The notes: generated by a model from the letters alone, not told the origin. Positions 10,601 to 21,352 are shown, numbered from the stretch's first letter. The stretch: 64,000 nucleotides of DNA from Trichoplusia ni (GCF_003590095.1 NC_039480.1:14051328-14115327); one strand, 5' to 3'. Numbers and translations are program-made.

Positions 10601-13581
10601 TCTGGGTTTAGTCCCCGCGCTCAAGGCCTGCGATAGAAGCTATGCAATAGCTTAATAATACATACGAAATAAATTAAGTAACCGGTGTTTGTGGTCATCT
10701 GTCACCTAGAAAAAGCTACATTTGTCTCAAAATATTTCCTAACCATTTGCCTCAAGGTAATATTAATAATAATGTTTTCAGGTGTTGAGTTGTCTTTCTT
10801 CAGCGGCGTGTACAGTCCCAGCATTGGTTTCACTCTGGGCATGGGCGACAACGCCAAGCAGCTGGTCGGCTTGTCTGGTGTCTTCATCGGTATGGGAGAA
10901 GTACTTGGTAAGTGACGTCAAAAAAGTAACGTAACGTAAACGTAATTGGTTTGTTCTCAAAGCAACAGACGGATCGACAGCAAAGTTGACTAAGCACAGT
11001 TCCTTTTTTCCGTAAGACGAACCTTAATCTCAACGTAAAGTATTGATTGGTAAATGGTAGACGTGACAAGCCAGTGACCAGTGTGACCACTGTTCATGAC
11101 ATGGATCGAGTTCGATCCCTGCATAGGAATAAAATTTGTGGTTAATATATCCGTTTCTGGAATTTGTAAATGCGAAATTGATTGCGTCACTTCAGTTATA
11201 TTCAAAGGTATTTTACGAAAATATCGAGTTTATATTATCAGTGTCCTAAGTGCGCATTTTCGGTGCGTGATAAAAGCTTTCTTTTTAAACGCCCACGCAT
11301 GTTTTGATGTCTGGCCTTTTGATCTGTCCCAATCTTATAGTTCTTTGACCTGTAACCATATTATTTTCTTACTTAAAAAATACTATCACTACTATTATCT
11401 CTTACTCGTCATAATTTTTAATTGCTTGCATGATGGAATAGTAAATAACAATGGAAAAAAGACTGAATTTTATTATTGTTTAAAAAATATTAAATCTTTA
11501 GATTAATTTATTATCTCATGAATGCAATGTCAGATCATGTATTGACAGAGTTCTTAAAAGCTTTTAATGTTATCATACGATAAATATTTAAGTTGATATC
11601 GCCTATTGTGTTGTGTTATTTCTTTATTGCATTGTCTAGTAACATAAGTATTAACTAGTAAATTAGCTAACCATTTAATAAATATTTTTACAGCAATGTT
11701 AATTAATAGCTTCAAATAAATCATCAGTTTACATTTAGGTAAAGCACAAATTAAAGTTTGATAAAAACTGGATGGTTCTGCCTGCTACAAAGGAAATTTT
11801 TCCAAAGCAGCATTGGGGATGGCATCCAATCAATTCTCCTGGTACCATTATAACTACTATCTATCACTATCTGACCACCACAACCTATTTTATCTGAAAA
11901 CGCAGTGTCCCATATTACCTGAAAAGCGGAAACAACATGCCTTTGGCGTCTGTTGAGTACTATTACTTTATACTTTTGTGTTCCAGGCGGTGCTCTCTTC
12001 GGTATACTTGGAAGCAAAACGACTCGCTGGGGTCGCGATCCCATCGTCATAATGGGCTACATCATCCACCTCGGCAGTTTCTTCCTGATCTTCATCAACC
12101 TGCCGACAGTGGCGCCATTCGGTGACACTGAAGAGATCTCCTACATCACTCCATCGCCGCAGCTGGCCATGTTCTGCAGTTTCCTCTTAGGATTTGGAGA
12201 TGCCTGCTTCAATACTCAGATCTACTCGATTCTTGGTGGCAACTACTCAGATAATAGTACTTCTGCCTTCGCGCTTTTCAAGTTTACCCAGGTAAGAATT
12301 AGTGGAATTATAATTGCTTTGTTTTTTTTTGTATCGTGATAGTACTTGTTTAGCAGTCGTTTCTAAATTGTGGATTAAGATAAAAGGTTACCTTAAAAAA
12401 AAAGTACATACCTAAATAAAAGGTACATACTTATAGTATAAGTAAGTTTAAAAAGTAAATTGTATTAAAAAATTTCGTCGTCATTCCCGTTAAGATTTTT
12501 ATACTAAATAGAATAATGAACAGTTCTTAAGTAAAAAGTTTATTTATACCTTTCCTGAATAATTTATGTCGGAAAATATCTTTGTTGTCGAAGCATATAG
12601 ATAACCTTACCAAGGAGGATAGTGTGTGATGAGTAACTTTTATTATTCCGATCGCATCGTATTAGACCTTCTTATCTATAAAATAGATTTCTATTTTTCC
12701 TTGATGTTTTGCAGTAAACGAACGATAGACAGCTAAGTACTTAGTAATTAATGACGCGATTGTTCTTTACAATGTGTAGCAACTTAATTGTAATTATTTG
12801 TCACGTTAAGTATGAAGGCTATGGTTTTTGCGGTGTATGTACTTTAATAAGCGTTGGAAATAATTAAATAGGGATGACGACAATTTTTTTTTGCAGTGTC
12901 CGTCTTGTAGTTTTTTGTATAATAATGGATACGTATTTTTTAATTTGTCCCGCAAACATAAATTGACCAAATTACAGTGAATGAAATTTACGCGTGACGT
13001 CACGATTGTGTATAAATTTTACCATATCGTAACGTCACAAGCCCCCTCTCCTAAACTTTAAAACAGTTAATCTTTGCCAATTCTAGTTTTTCTGTAAAAG
13101 GAAAAAATACGTGTCTAATACTTTTAAATTATCTAACTGAGGGACTAATGAGATTTTTTTGTTTTTATACCCAGTCGTCATCCCCATTGTTAACCTCCTT
13201 TGTTTTATATTTACCTACAGAACTATAAATAATTTTGCAGCGGATTGCCAAAATTGAGCTGCATTTGTGAGGTTTTTACAATTGATTATTTTTATTAGTA
13301 TTTTCATTAAACACCATAAAGTCCCTTCATAGTTAACTGATTACATACTAACATAAAAGTTATTTTTCCAGTCCCTAGCCGCAGCGGCCTGCTTCTTCTA
13401 CTCCTCGCGGGCTCTGCTATCGGTACAGCTGTCGGTGCTGGGCGTCCTGGCCACGGTGGGCACGGCCAGCTTCTGCCGCGTGGAGTGGGCGGCGCGCGCC
13501 CGCCAGAGGGCGCTCGACATCGACGACAAAGCAGAGACCACCACACACGCGCTCGCCGACAACGCTCTGCACTACGATTGA
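7522..13581 (+). CDS. MFSD11: UNC93-like protein MFSD11 (5'-partial, six exons)
   Basis: Exons 7522-7698, 8055-8226, 8844-8958, 10782-10907, 11987-12291 and 13372-13581 all have AG/GT borders and join into 367 residues plus stop with every phase compatible. The product is a polytopic membrane transporter-like protein of the UNC93 branch of the major facilitator superfamily; the substrate of MFSD11 is not established. Landmarks that match human MFSD11 in order are GQGNYLTLNSD, RNSGVFWAMLQCS, FGNLFVFIKFQGKTQI, ELSFFSGVYSPSIGF, GLSGVFIGMGEVLGG, FGDACFNTQIYSILG and the terminal VEWAARA. Hydrophobic helices recur through all exons. The first exon enters mid-codon and lines up near residue 90 of the human protein, so the initiator and first helices are missing; I found no candidate exons at 1-7500. 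The C-terminal tail (about 30 residues after VEW) is acidic and polar and ends TGA. Confidence 0.93.
8055..8226 (+). CDS. MFSD11: MFSD11 exon b
   Basis: Acceptor ctctttgcag, donor aag|gtaaac. Encodes FGNLFVFIKFQGKTQI and a helix (VVFGALTGVCAVGLVFLMIL), then the start of the central cytoplasmic loop, which is shorter than in the human protein. Confidence 0.9.
8844..8958 (+). CDS. MFSD11: MFSD11 exon c
   Basis: Acceptor tctactttcag, donor g|gtaagt. Encodes the end of the central loop, then RLFCTRDMLLLSVTFIYTG, equivalent to the human segment before LELTFFSG. Confidence 0.9.
8959..10781. other. MFSD11 intron with a GC-rich islet
   Basis: Mostly AT-rich intron. At 10400-10610 there is a clearly GC-richer block with an open minus-strand frame of about 69 codons, described under findings. 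No other gene is visible. Confidence 0.6.
10782..10907 (+). CDS. MFSD11: MFSD11 exon d
   Basis: Acceptor atgttttcag, donor g|gtaagt. Encodes the very conserved ELSFFSGVYSP and GLSGVFIGMGEVLG. Confidence 0.92.
10908..11986. other. MFSD11 intron
   Basis: AT-rich intron. A 136-codon plus-strand frame at 11096-11506 is hydrophobic, AT-driven and without family resemblance; I treat it as chance. Confidence 0.7.
11987..12291 (+). CDS. MFSD11: MFSD11 exon e
   Basis: Acceptor tgtgttccag, donor cag|gtaaga. Encodes two helices around HLGSFFLIFINLP and LAMFCSFLLGFGDACFN, the latter a signature stretch of MFSD11. Ends FALFKFTQ at a codon boundary. Confidence 0.93.
12871..13184 (+). repeat. 314-bp element with short terminal inverted repeats (copy 1)
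   Basis: The block starts GGGATGACGAC and ends GTCGTCATCCC, an 11-base inverted terminal pair. A highly similar copy lies in reverse orientation at 56606-56912 inside a TEX2 intron. Shared landmarks include 'gtgtccgtcttgtag', 'ttgtcccgcaaacataaattg', 'gcgtgacgtcacgattg' and 'aagccccctctcctaaac'. No target-site duplication is clear. It behaves like a MITE. Confidence 0.8.
13372..13581 (+). CDS. MFSD11: MFSD11 last exon
   Basis: Acceptor tatttttccag, stop TGA at 13579-13581. Encodes the last helices (AAACFFYSSRALLSVQL and LGVLATVGTASFC), VEWAARA, then a hydrophilic tail ending HYD. Markedly GC-rich third positions. Confidence 0.92.
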   Translation, partial: SLAAAACFFYSSRALLSVQLSVLGVLATVGTASFCRVEWAARARQRALDIDDKAETTTHALADNALHYD

Positions 13582-15950
13582 ACTAATAACACGGCCTTTT
13601 AATGGTTTTAGATGAGAAAATGTTAAAATACTCACGATTTTATAAAGGTTGATCAGTACTAGAATGAGTTCCTCTTACAGCCGTTCAAGAGACACCTAGC
13701 AAATTTGACGTTGTGTCATTCCGTCATTGCCCTTGTCCAGCAGAATGTACAATCAAGTGGACATTTTAATTGTGTTTGGCTTTTGGTCCAGGAAGCGCAA
13801 GCGCGGTGATTGGACAACAGAATATTGATCAGCCTTTCAGAAGCCGTAGCTAAAGGTCTTAATTAAGGCTATGTTTGAGCCTAAGTCATAAAAGATTTGG
13901 TTCGGCATCATGACCTCGTATGATTAGTAGGCGTTGTGAGAGTATGACAACTATAATATATAGTTTGTTTGTAATGCCGCTGTTTTCACAATTGTTTTGT
14001 ATATATTATATAGGCTTTAAATAGAAAACTGTTTAACGAATCTAAAACCTTTAAAATGTCAGTGTTTAATGGCAATTCCAAGCGGTCCTAAGAGACAAAA
14101 GTAAGATGTTTATTGTGTAAATAAGAGATTCATATTGTAAGGAAAATTAATTATTTTACTAAGATATTATTGTTACCATTAACAAATTTAAATTATGATA
14201 ACGTAGTGTTCTTGTCGGAGCTTATCGACATGCATTTATATACGTTCTACCAACTGTCAGAAAACCGATGTTTTGAATTATAAAGTGCGCACGCGCAACG
14301 ACGGTTATCTTAGTGTCGTACATACTTAGAAAAAAAAAGCGATTTAAAAAAATAATTTATTGATATTAGTCACATTCCTTGGTAATCGTAATAAAAGTAT
14401 TAAAATATTTTATAGGACATTGGTGTAACTTTAAATTTATAGTCGTCCTATGTTATATCTTTTTAGACATTCTTCCAATACTGTCATTGTTCCAACGCTT
14501 TTAAAACATTTATTTACACATGTGAGAGCTTTCATCACTCATGGCATTTCAATAATATAGAATGTAGAAATCAAGCTTTAATTTAGGGAAGTGGATGTTG
14601 GTGAATATTCCATATGGGATGAAAGTTGCTCAGTGAATGAAACAGGGAATCAATCATTTATATTTATACATTTAAAAATAAAAGTGTCAATTTGATTTAA
14701 GTTTTTTTAGAACCTCGCATTTGTAATACAAAACTCGATCATTTATTTTTCTCGTAGATACGCATCTAGGTAGGGTATTATTTTTTTGCAACTATCTGTT
14801 AATTATGGCCTATGATAACATTCGGAATGAAACTCCACTCATCGAGTATTGTTTTGCTTGATCAATGATATTGCAAATCTCTTCGTGTATATGACGAATA
14901 AGGCGCAACAAGAGGGCCCAAGACATTTCATTACAAAAAATAACTAAAAATATAGGTGTATTGAAACGACATTCCTTTTCGACGCGTGGTGTTACTTTGA
15001 CCTGTCTGTTCAATAGATAGGACCGATTATTTAATGTTAACATTCTGAGAAATGTAATTGTCTACGGACTCTGGTAGGCTCAGTTGTTGCCCTCCAAGAC
15101 CTGGAGGTCAGCTGAGAGGCAGGCAGGACTGAGGATGCGCCATGTCTTGAAATAAGGCACACACTCGTATGAAATATGTGAAGGGTGAAAAATACCCCAT
15201 TTAGATACTCAAATTTTGTTATTATGCAGTGTTGTTGTACTTTTTGTATCTGATGCTGTCACTTTGCACAATGTTGATTTTGTAAGTTGCCAATGACAGC
15301 GAAAAGCTCTGAAGTTTTAGGAGTTAATAAACTTCCATAATTGAACACTGTAGACTCAGGCATGTGATTAAAAATAATATTCAACTGTTGACAGGGCTAT
15401 TCTAAATTTTGACTTTATTAATTTCATCCATTTATATATTTTGACGCGCTTATTCTCCAGGCAAAAGAACAGCTTTTATGGAAAATCTAGAATATTGCTA
15501 CAGAATAGCCCTTTTTAAAGTGTGTCAGGTGTGAACGATGTGGTGCTCTATATGCTACTGTGTGTAGAATTTGTAAAAAATATTTTTGTATAGAAATTAA
15601 TATATATATGTGTAGAAAAAAAATATCTATATTAGGACTTCTAGTCACAAAACTCGAGGTTTATAAATGGAAAATGAAAATGGAATTTTAAAACAAGTTT
15701 TTTATATTCAATGTTTAAGCAATCCTTGTATTTTTACCCCAATTTAATTTAGTTTTAAGCGTAATGAAGTACTTTTATTCAATTAACTTGTTATATTGCA
15801 ACTAATTCAATATTTCTTAATGCTGTTAAGTATAACGAAAAATCAATAATTTCGGCAGATGTATCTATCTAGTCTTACTTTCCTATTCTAAAATAACTGT
15901 TATCTTAAGTGTTTGTGGAATTCCATATAATAAAAATTAAATATTTTAAT
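13582..15950 (+). other. Probable MFSD11 3' UTR and flank
   Basis: No coding exon. AATAAA-type signals on the plus strand occur near 14681 and at 15929-15934. The true end cannot be fixed without transcript data, so the limits are an estimate. A 77-codon minus-strand frame at 14810-15043 has no recognisable content. Confidence 0.4.
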
Positions 15951-16904
15951 AACAACAAAATTGTTTTGATTTCAAAAGACAATCTGTTAAAGTGTGGTGT
16001 TTTCCTACAAAAATATCTCGTTAGTAAATAACAACCTCATCTGTAAACTAATAACATTTATTTTCTATTTAGAATAGATGTAGGTTCAAATCAACATGAA
16101 TACTTTGTATGCAAGCAGACTGTTTTTATTACAAGGTCGGAACATATTTCTACAATTTTAAATACAGCAGCTAGTATAAATAACAAATGCTTCACACTAT
16201 TAAGACAGCAAGGGTTATTTGACGTATTTCAACTTGAACCATCAAATATTTTATAACTTATTTATTTATAATTCTTATACATAAAAAATGTACACTTAAG
16301 TGATTTACAATTAGTTTCAAAATAATAATATACATTTATAGAGTTACATTACTATCTAAACATAAGGATAACAGGTTTTGCCATAAAAGAGGTTATTATA
16401 AAAATTAAAAAAATGGTAGAGGAAAAAAAAAATTAACCCTGTCAACTATAAAATTAATTGTGTAAGTGAGAAAGGTGATAATATCTACTTAATTTTTGTT
16501 TATTTATAATATCCTTACAGTATGTTTACTTCTTTCCTACATTGTAATTGACTTAAACACTGTTAATTGATCATTCAAACCAAAGATTTGAACCTTGTCA
16601 GTGAAGCAGTTATAACTTTTTAGAACCAATATATTAAAAAGAAACATTTAATGTGTACAAGAAATGCTCTCAAGTTAATACTTTTCTTTTTATTAGAAAT
16701 GAAACAACAAGAATGTAAATTAATCTTTGTATACATATTGGGTAACAAACTAAATGGGTATTTGGTATTTACATAAAGAATAAATTGTAAAAAAATAAAA
16801 ACAGAAGATCCAGTCAAAAATATTTAGTTGTCACGTCAAATGACCGATACTGTCTTTGTTGTATGTAAGCTGGCTTTCCCATCTGGCCAGTGTTAATCCT
16901 AGAT
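15951..16904. other. AT-rich intergenic DNA and TMEM70 3' UTR
   Basis: Very AT-rich with no gene. A minus-strand AATAAA (plus-strand tttatt at 16689-16694) lies about 210 bases past the TMEM70 stop and is the likely poly(A) signal for that gene. Confidence 0.45.
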
Positions 16905-17099
16905 CTATTTACTGGTACTATCATCATCCTGTTCTCCAAGTTTGAAGTCCATAGGTTTGTCATAACCCATCAATTTGGCGTAATGCATGGGGTCGGAGAA
17001 GTGCCTTGCCTCCACAAACAAGGGGTAGCCTTTGGCATTAAGAGTTGTGAACATGCCAGGGATCTCTGGAACCACCACATCTTCAACTTTGAAGTTAAG
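16905..17099 (-). CDS. TMEM70: TMEM70 exon 2
   Basis: Encodes LNFKVEDVVVPEIPGMFTT, then FVEARHFSDPMHYAKLMGYDK and an acidic end. This is the matrix-side C-terminal part of the family. Confidence 0.88.
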   Translation of the reverse strand, partial: LNFKVEDVVVPEIPGMFTTLNAKGYPLFVEARHFSDPMHYAKLMGYDKPMDFKLGEQDDDSTSK

Positions 17100-17711
17100 C
17101 TAGAAGAAAACATGTTTGTTAATTTTCATAACACATCAATAGCCAAAGCATAGTGCAAGTCCATTATTACCTCAAAGAAAGACTTGAGGTTTCAGGAAAA
17201 GAGAAAGGGAAAACATGTAACAAAATCAGAACTATAATAAAAGAAAAAAAAATATCACCTGTTTTCTAGCTAAAAAGAAATTGAATGTGGTGGCCGTATA
17301 AGTATTTGTTGCAGGATCGTAATGCATTTCTGTCACATACTTCTTAGTTATAACATGCAGCAATATAGGCGTTATAAATGTGAAAAAGCCGACCACTGAG
17401 CAAAGGGCCACGATCAGCGACATGCTGCCTATAGACGATGCCTCTTTTATAATTATAGGCTGGGCTAGAAACCCGGCGACACTCGAACTTAGAGAAAATA
17501 CCTTCACACCCTTTATTTGCGGTGTCAAAGGCCCGTAATATATACACTCTAAGTTACTCTTCTCATCTCTTAACTTCACAGAGTAGTGCCTGCTGATAAT
17601 ATTCGAACAACTGCTGATGGCTTTTAGTTTCGAGGTTATCTGTTTATTTGCGAGAGGCTGAAGTAAAATCCTACTTTGTGAGTAAGTACTTTGAGCACAG
17701 AAGCGCAACAT
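16905..17711 (-). CDS. TMEM70: TMEM70 homologue, mitochondrial (two exons, complete)
   Basis: Exon 1 is 17259-17711 (151 codons) and exon 2 is 16905-17099 (64 codons plus TAG), joined in phase 0 across a 159-base intron (cag|gtgata ... ttcttctag); total 215 aa. TMEM70 is an inner-mitochondrial-membrane protein that helps assemble ATP synthase and is also linked to complex I assembly. Residues 1-45 are basic and lack acidic residues, like a mitochondrial presequence. IYYGPLTPQIKGVKVFSL (58-74) is the family entry motif, and two membrane segments follow at about 70-88 and 97-121, forming the hairpin. After it come YDPATNTYTA and then, in exon 2, PGMFTT and the conserved MGYDK. The ATG at 17711 is the only start giving the presequence. 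The start is not preceded by a recognisable core promoter. Reading past the exon 1 donor gives a spurious 159-codon frame. Confidence 0.88.
17259..17711 (-). CDS. TMEM70: TMEM70 exon 1
   Basis: Carries the presequence and both membrane segments. Ends FFLARKQ at donor cag|gtgata. Confidence 0.88.
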
Positions 17712-18352
17712 TTTCTCTTGCTTTACTTAATGTAATATGTGCGGGAAATTTATCTCATTGATATTTGCACGATACACCAGTGTTATTCAATTTCGTTTGT
17801 CAAGAAACACTGACACTTGACAGTTGTGACAGTTTGTCAGGCAACAGCTGACAGCACAGTTAATATAAAGATTCGTTTTTCAAAAAGTCAGAATCAAATA
17901 TGCATTTACGTATTTAAAATGTGTTGGATATATTTAAAGCACTTATTCTGTAGTTATGGTTGGCGTGATGGCGTGATGGTTTGGAAACATACATATATTT
18001 AATCACCAGTACCTTTCACATGATTTTTAGTTAATCTAAAGTTTTATTTCCTCTGAAAATGTTCTAATAATTTGTTTTAAATATAAAATTACAATTAATG
18101 TCTTAATGCACAGATATGCTTCTCGTTTCGTGACACGTCTATTAATTGTAGACAAACACAATATAATATCACTGAATCGTGTCGTCGACGATACTTTATA
18201 CATGATTTCCGCGTTTCTTTACAAACGAGATTATAAATTGTATAAAAATAACTTTGTATTTAAGCAGTCAATTCATGTTAACATGAATGGCTTCTTGAAT
18301 AAGTCTGCAGTATTCCGTCATAATTGTTGTCAAATTTGTGTATCATTTTCAT
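17712..18352. other. Short intergenic region, 3' end of the TIL-type gene
   Basis: Between two minus-strand genes. A minus-strand AATAAA (plus tttatt at 18043-18048) about 300 bases past the TIL-type stop is its likely poly(A) signal. The rest should hold the TMEM70 promoter, for which I see no TATA box. Confidence 0.4.
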
Positions 18353-18567
18353 TTATATCGTATGAATTGTTGGACAATTATCTATGTCATAACAAAATCC
18401 AGTGTCAGTGTCCAGGACTAGTGGATCAGGGCAGTCACATCGAGAGAATCCGCAAACGGTTCCTACAAGCATTTGCTCAGGATGGTCGCAAGTTCGTTGA
18501 GCTTTCCAGTACGATTGTGTACAGTCACTTCTTTTCACAACCATCCATTCTGGACAAAATTCCACAC
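18353..18567 (-). CDS. TIL-type gene exon 2 (cysteine core)
   Basis: Acceptor gatttttcag. Encodes C32 to C96 and a six-residue tail. A 162-codon frame on the opposite strand (18106-18594) overlaps it and is judged a shadow. Confidence 0.75.
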
Positions 18568-19333
18568 CTGAAAAATCGTATTCAAAATAAGTAAAGTAGT
18601 TTTACGAGTTTCTGGGAACTTTGCGCTGGAACACTGGGTTCAGTATGTAATATACCTAGTACTTATAATATTATCTCGATGCATTATTTCACCTGGGCCT
18701 CAATTCTGATTGAATGGAAATTTGATTGAATTTGGGACCATTCGCATTGCATTTGAATGAGTGGTGCTTTGTCGAGGCGTATAAGTCATGGAAAAAAAAA
18801 TAACGCAGCTTTTTTTTAGTGCTACTGACCCTAACCTACTAGATCTAGGGGCACGGTAGTGCCCCCGCCAAGACGAGCTACCTATTATTTACTGATGCAA
18901 CTGTTTATGAAAACCGACATAATTTGGTGATAAAACAAAGTACACCGTTATTAGAAATCCAAACGACAAAAAGTTACAACAAATTGCAACTGGCACAACA
19001 AAAATTAATTATTGTCAAAAATTATTTCCTTTTAAAACGCATTATAACACTATACGAACGCACTTTGCTACGCCTCCAAAAAGAAAAGTGATAAATGTCT
19101 ACGTGAATACTCTAATGACCGTCTAAAGCTAATCGCTCTGTGAAACATTTATCTAAGAGACAAGTACAAATACGGTGCAGTGGAAATGTTGTGTAGAATG
19201 TCGAGTGTCTTAATATTGGGCTGGTGTAGTGGTACTCACATGTATTATTGTGCCACAAGCAAGTATGCTTCGTAGACCTCTCATAAGTTGATACTAAACT
19301 CAAGCCGAACATCAGAAACGTCCACTTGATCAT
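18353..19333 (-). CDS. Secreted ten-cysteine TIL-type protein (two exons, complete)
   Basis: Exon 1 is 19240-19333 and exon 2 is 18353-18567; together 102 residues and TAA. The intron runs from gtgagt to tttttcag. Residues 1-16 (MIKWTFLMFGLSLVST) form a signal peptide, so the product is secreted. The mature part has exactly ten cysteines (25, 32, 36, 47, 58, 70, 75, 77, 90, 96). The CxxxC at 32-36 and the ending C-x4-C-x-C-x12-C-x5-C fit the trypsin-inhibitor-like (TIL) cysteine-rich domain, whose members often inhibit serine proteases. The inhibitor loop is not recognisable, so protease inhibition is only the family's usual role. A sequon sits at NNT (29-31). A TATA box stands about 45 bases upstream of the ATG. 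No orthologue name can be given; small secreted proteins like this evolve fast. Confidence 0.75.
18776..18900. repeat. Repeat fragment with GGGGCAC/GTGCCCC hairpin
   Basis: Inside the TIL-type intron, 18848-18865 reads GGGGCAC-ggta-GTGCCCC, a perfect 7-bp stem with a 4-base loop. The surrounding 'cctactagatctaggggcac' text is familiar from lepidopteran repeats; family not assigned. Confidence 0.45.
19240..19333 (-). CDS. TIL-type gene exon 1 (signal peptide)
   Basis: ATG at 19333. Encodes the signal peptide and C25 and ends one base into the C32 codon, donor t|gtgagt. Confidence 0.75.
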
Positions 19334-19374
19334 AATGACTCGTTTTAACAGTTAATTGGATCTAACATTCTATT

Positions 19375-19386
19375 CTTTATATAAAG
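19375..19386 (-). promoter_or_regulatory. TATA box of the TIL-type gene
   Basis: CTTTATATAAAG, a strong (self-complementary) TATA element, lies 42 bases upstream of the ATG. That places the start of transcription near 19350 and leaves a 5' UTR of roughly 20 bases. Strong TATA boxes are typical of regulated genes for small secreted proteins. Confidence 0.65.
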
Positions 19387-20553
19387 ATGTAGATCATCCA
19401 TCATTGTTTTCGCTGAAAATGTTTACAATCGCTTCATTTCGAACAATAATATTCTATTATTCTACAATGGGGCTTTGTCTAGCGACTATTTATCGTCTAT
19501 AAACAAGTATTGAATTAGACGGGATGTTAATTATTTGTATGGATATTTAAAAATCTTTTATCAAAATAAATAAGAACGAGCTAAATCTATCAACGACTAA
19601 ACTGCCTTTTGTTTTTTTATTGAAATAAGCGGAAAGTTATGTTGACTGTGCTTGATTGTTGGAGTTATATTTTTGCGTCAAAGCCAGATAAGGGACAATT
19701 CATCGGCCTAAACAAGCATGAGTGAATAGCCACAATGCGGCTATCTATCGGCCGAGCAAACATCGCCTATTGATTTAGTTTATCTGTTCGCAAACAACAC
19801 ACGCGCGCCCTCAAGCACGGACAACATGACGCGCACCAAATATTCCACCTTCAACAGGCCTATAGGCACATGACTTACGACCAAACCCCAAGATAAATCT
19901 TTAAATTTCTTGAAAGTCATATTTCGCGCTTATCTACGGCCAAACTCCCTCAAAAAGCGTGATTCCGGGTAACTGATAAGGATCTGCGTAATAACTTCAT
20001 TTCAATTTTCTCCCAGTTTTAATACAAAAACTAACCATGTCAAAAAATTGCAAAGAATGCTCTTAATTGCTTACACTTTGTGTGCAGAATTTATCCCGAA
20101 TGCTTAGAGACCCATAAAAAGTTTCGATGAAGATTAAAAGTTGCCAACTCATGGTCATAAAAAGGGCAGGTACCTACCTAATTATAACTTTCAAAATATT
20201 ATTGAACCTTATACTTAGAACTATCAAATAATTGCTATATTTTTCTCAAACTACCTGTGATAATATACAAAAATGATAGTTTTATGATTTATTACACTTA
20301 ATTACCGTAGCATACTGTGTGTCCACTTTTGTCGGTAAATCTACAATAGTTAAGAGATTTGATTTTGCAAATATATATTTTTTTATCTCCATATGACCAA
20401 ACGGTCAGTTTTCACCGACCACGGCAGCATAGATTTGAACATTTAAAACCGGCAAATCCAATGAAACGATGACAAAAAAATATCTGGTGAGCTCACCTCG
20501 CACTGGAAAAGAATGCAAATCTTGGCAATTTCTTCCTCTATTTTATTAAACAA
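19387..20553. other. Intergenic, no gene seen
   Basis: AT-rich, with a moderately GC-rich patch near 19780-19870. No exon, RNA gene or recognisable repeat. Likely includes control sequence of the TIL-type gene. Confidence 0.5.
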
Positions 20554-20766
20554 TAGCTTTTCGCCCGCGGCTTCGCCCGAGTCGAGGTCGGTTATATCGC
20601 GTTTCCAAGAGAACTCTTCAAAAGTCCGGGATAAAAACTGTCCTAGGTTCTTTTTCAGAGTCAACACTATCTCTGTACCAAAATTCATTCAAATCAGATC
20701 AGTGGTTTAGACGTGAAAGCGTAACAGACAGACAGTTACCTTCGCATTTATAATATTAGTAGGGAT
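20554..20766 (-). repeat. Non-autonomous element with GTCT microsatellite (copy 1)
   Basis: Read on the minus strand it begins 'atccctactaatattataaatgcg', has about three CTGT units, then 'tctaaaccactga' and 'atcccggacttttgaagag', and ends in 'gggcgaagccgcgggcg'. The same element sits in opposite orientation at 30339-30556 with eight CTGT units. Such hitchhiking GTCY repeats are known in lepidopteran MITEs. The two overlapping frames (81 and 65 codons) here are repeat-derived. Confidence 0.85.
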
Positions 20767-21170
20767 TTCAATAATAATTATGTTGATCAATAGGATAAAG
20801 AAAAATATTGCGTTTGAAAAAGTTAGAAGAGATTATTGAGTCTTCGTATTTTATTCAATTCAACAAGATATATTAATTACAGCGATAATTGTAAACTGTT
20901 AATAGTTATTGCAATAACATAAAATTAAACTCGCAACTTAATAAACAAGCCTTTCCCGCCATTTCTAAGAGTGCTTAAAACTTTTTCCTTAATTCAGTTT
21001 CACTGACTTAAACTTTATAACCTTGTTTTTAGAGTTCATAATTGAATAATGTTTGAGATTGTAATCGACAAAGACGACAATATATTTCTGTTTCTACCAA
21101 ATAAAGTGTTATTATAGCTGTCTCTTTTCCACACGCTACTTAATTAGCGTTGCCGAGATTCTATCTCTGT

Positions 21171-21352
21171 CGTCAGTTTAGTCAAGTTTCTGAGTTGGTA
21201 AAGGACTGTCGCTTGACGCGACCGCGGTAAAGTTTGTTTACTTCTGATAAAGTAGTGTAAAACTATGGAACTGACATGAAAGGATTGTTTTAAAGTGATG
21301 TGATAGTATTAGTGACATTATTGGCTATTATTAAAATACATTATTCGTAAAT
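21171..21352 (+). promoter_or_regulatory. Possible core promoter and 5' UTR of the meteorin-like gene
   Basis: TCAGTT at 21173-21178 fits the insect initiator and lies 178 bases before the ATG. There is no TATA box, and 'ggact' near +29 is only a poor DPE. The assignment is tentative. Confidence 0.3.

Noticed and set aside
11096..11506. 136-codon frame in an MFSD11 intron
   Set aside because: AT-driven, aromatic-rich composition with no domain; crosses plain intron sequence.
13307..13635. Minus-strand frames over the last MFSD11 exon
   Set aside because: Pro/Arg-rich shadows of a GC-rich real exon on the plus strand.
16890..17153. 87-codon plus-strand frame
   Set aside because: Antisense shadow of TMEM70 exon 2.
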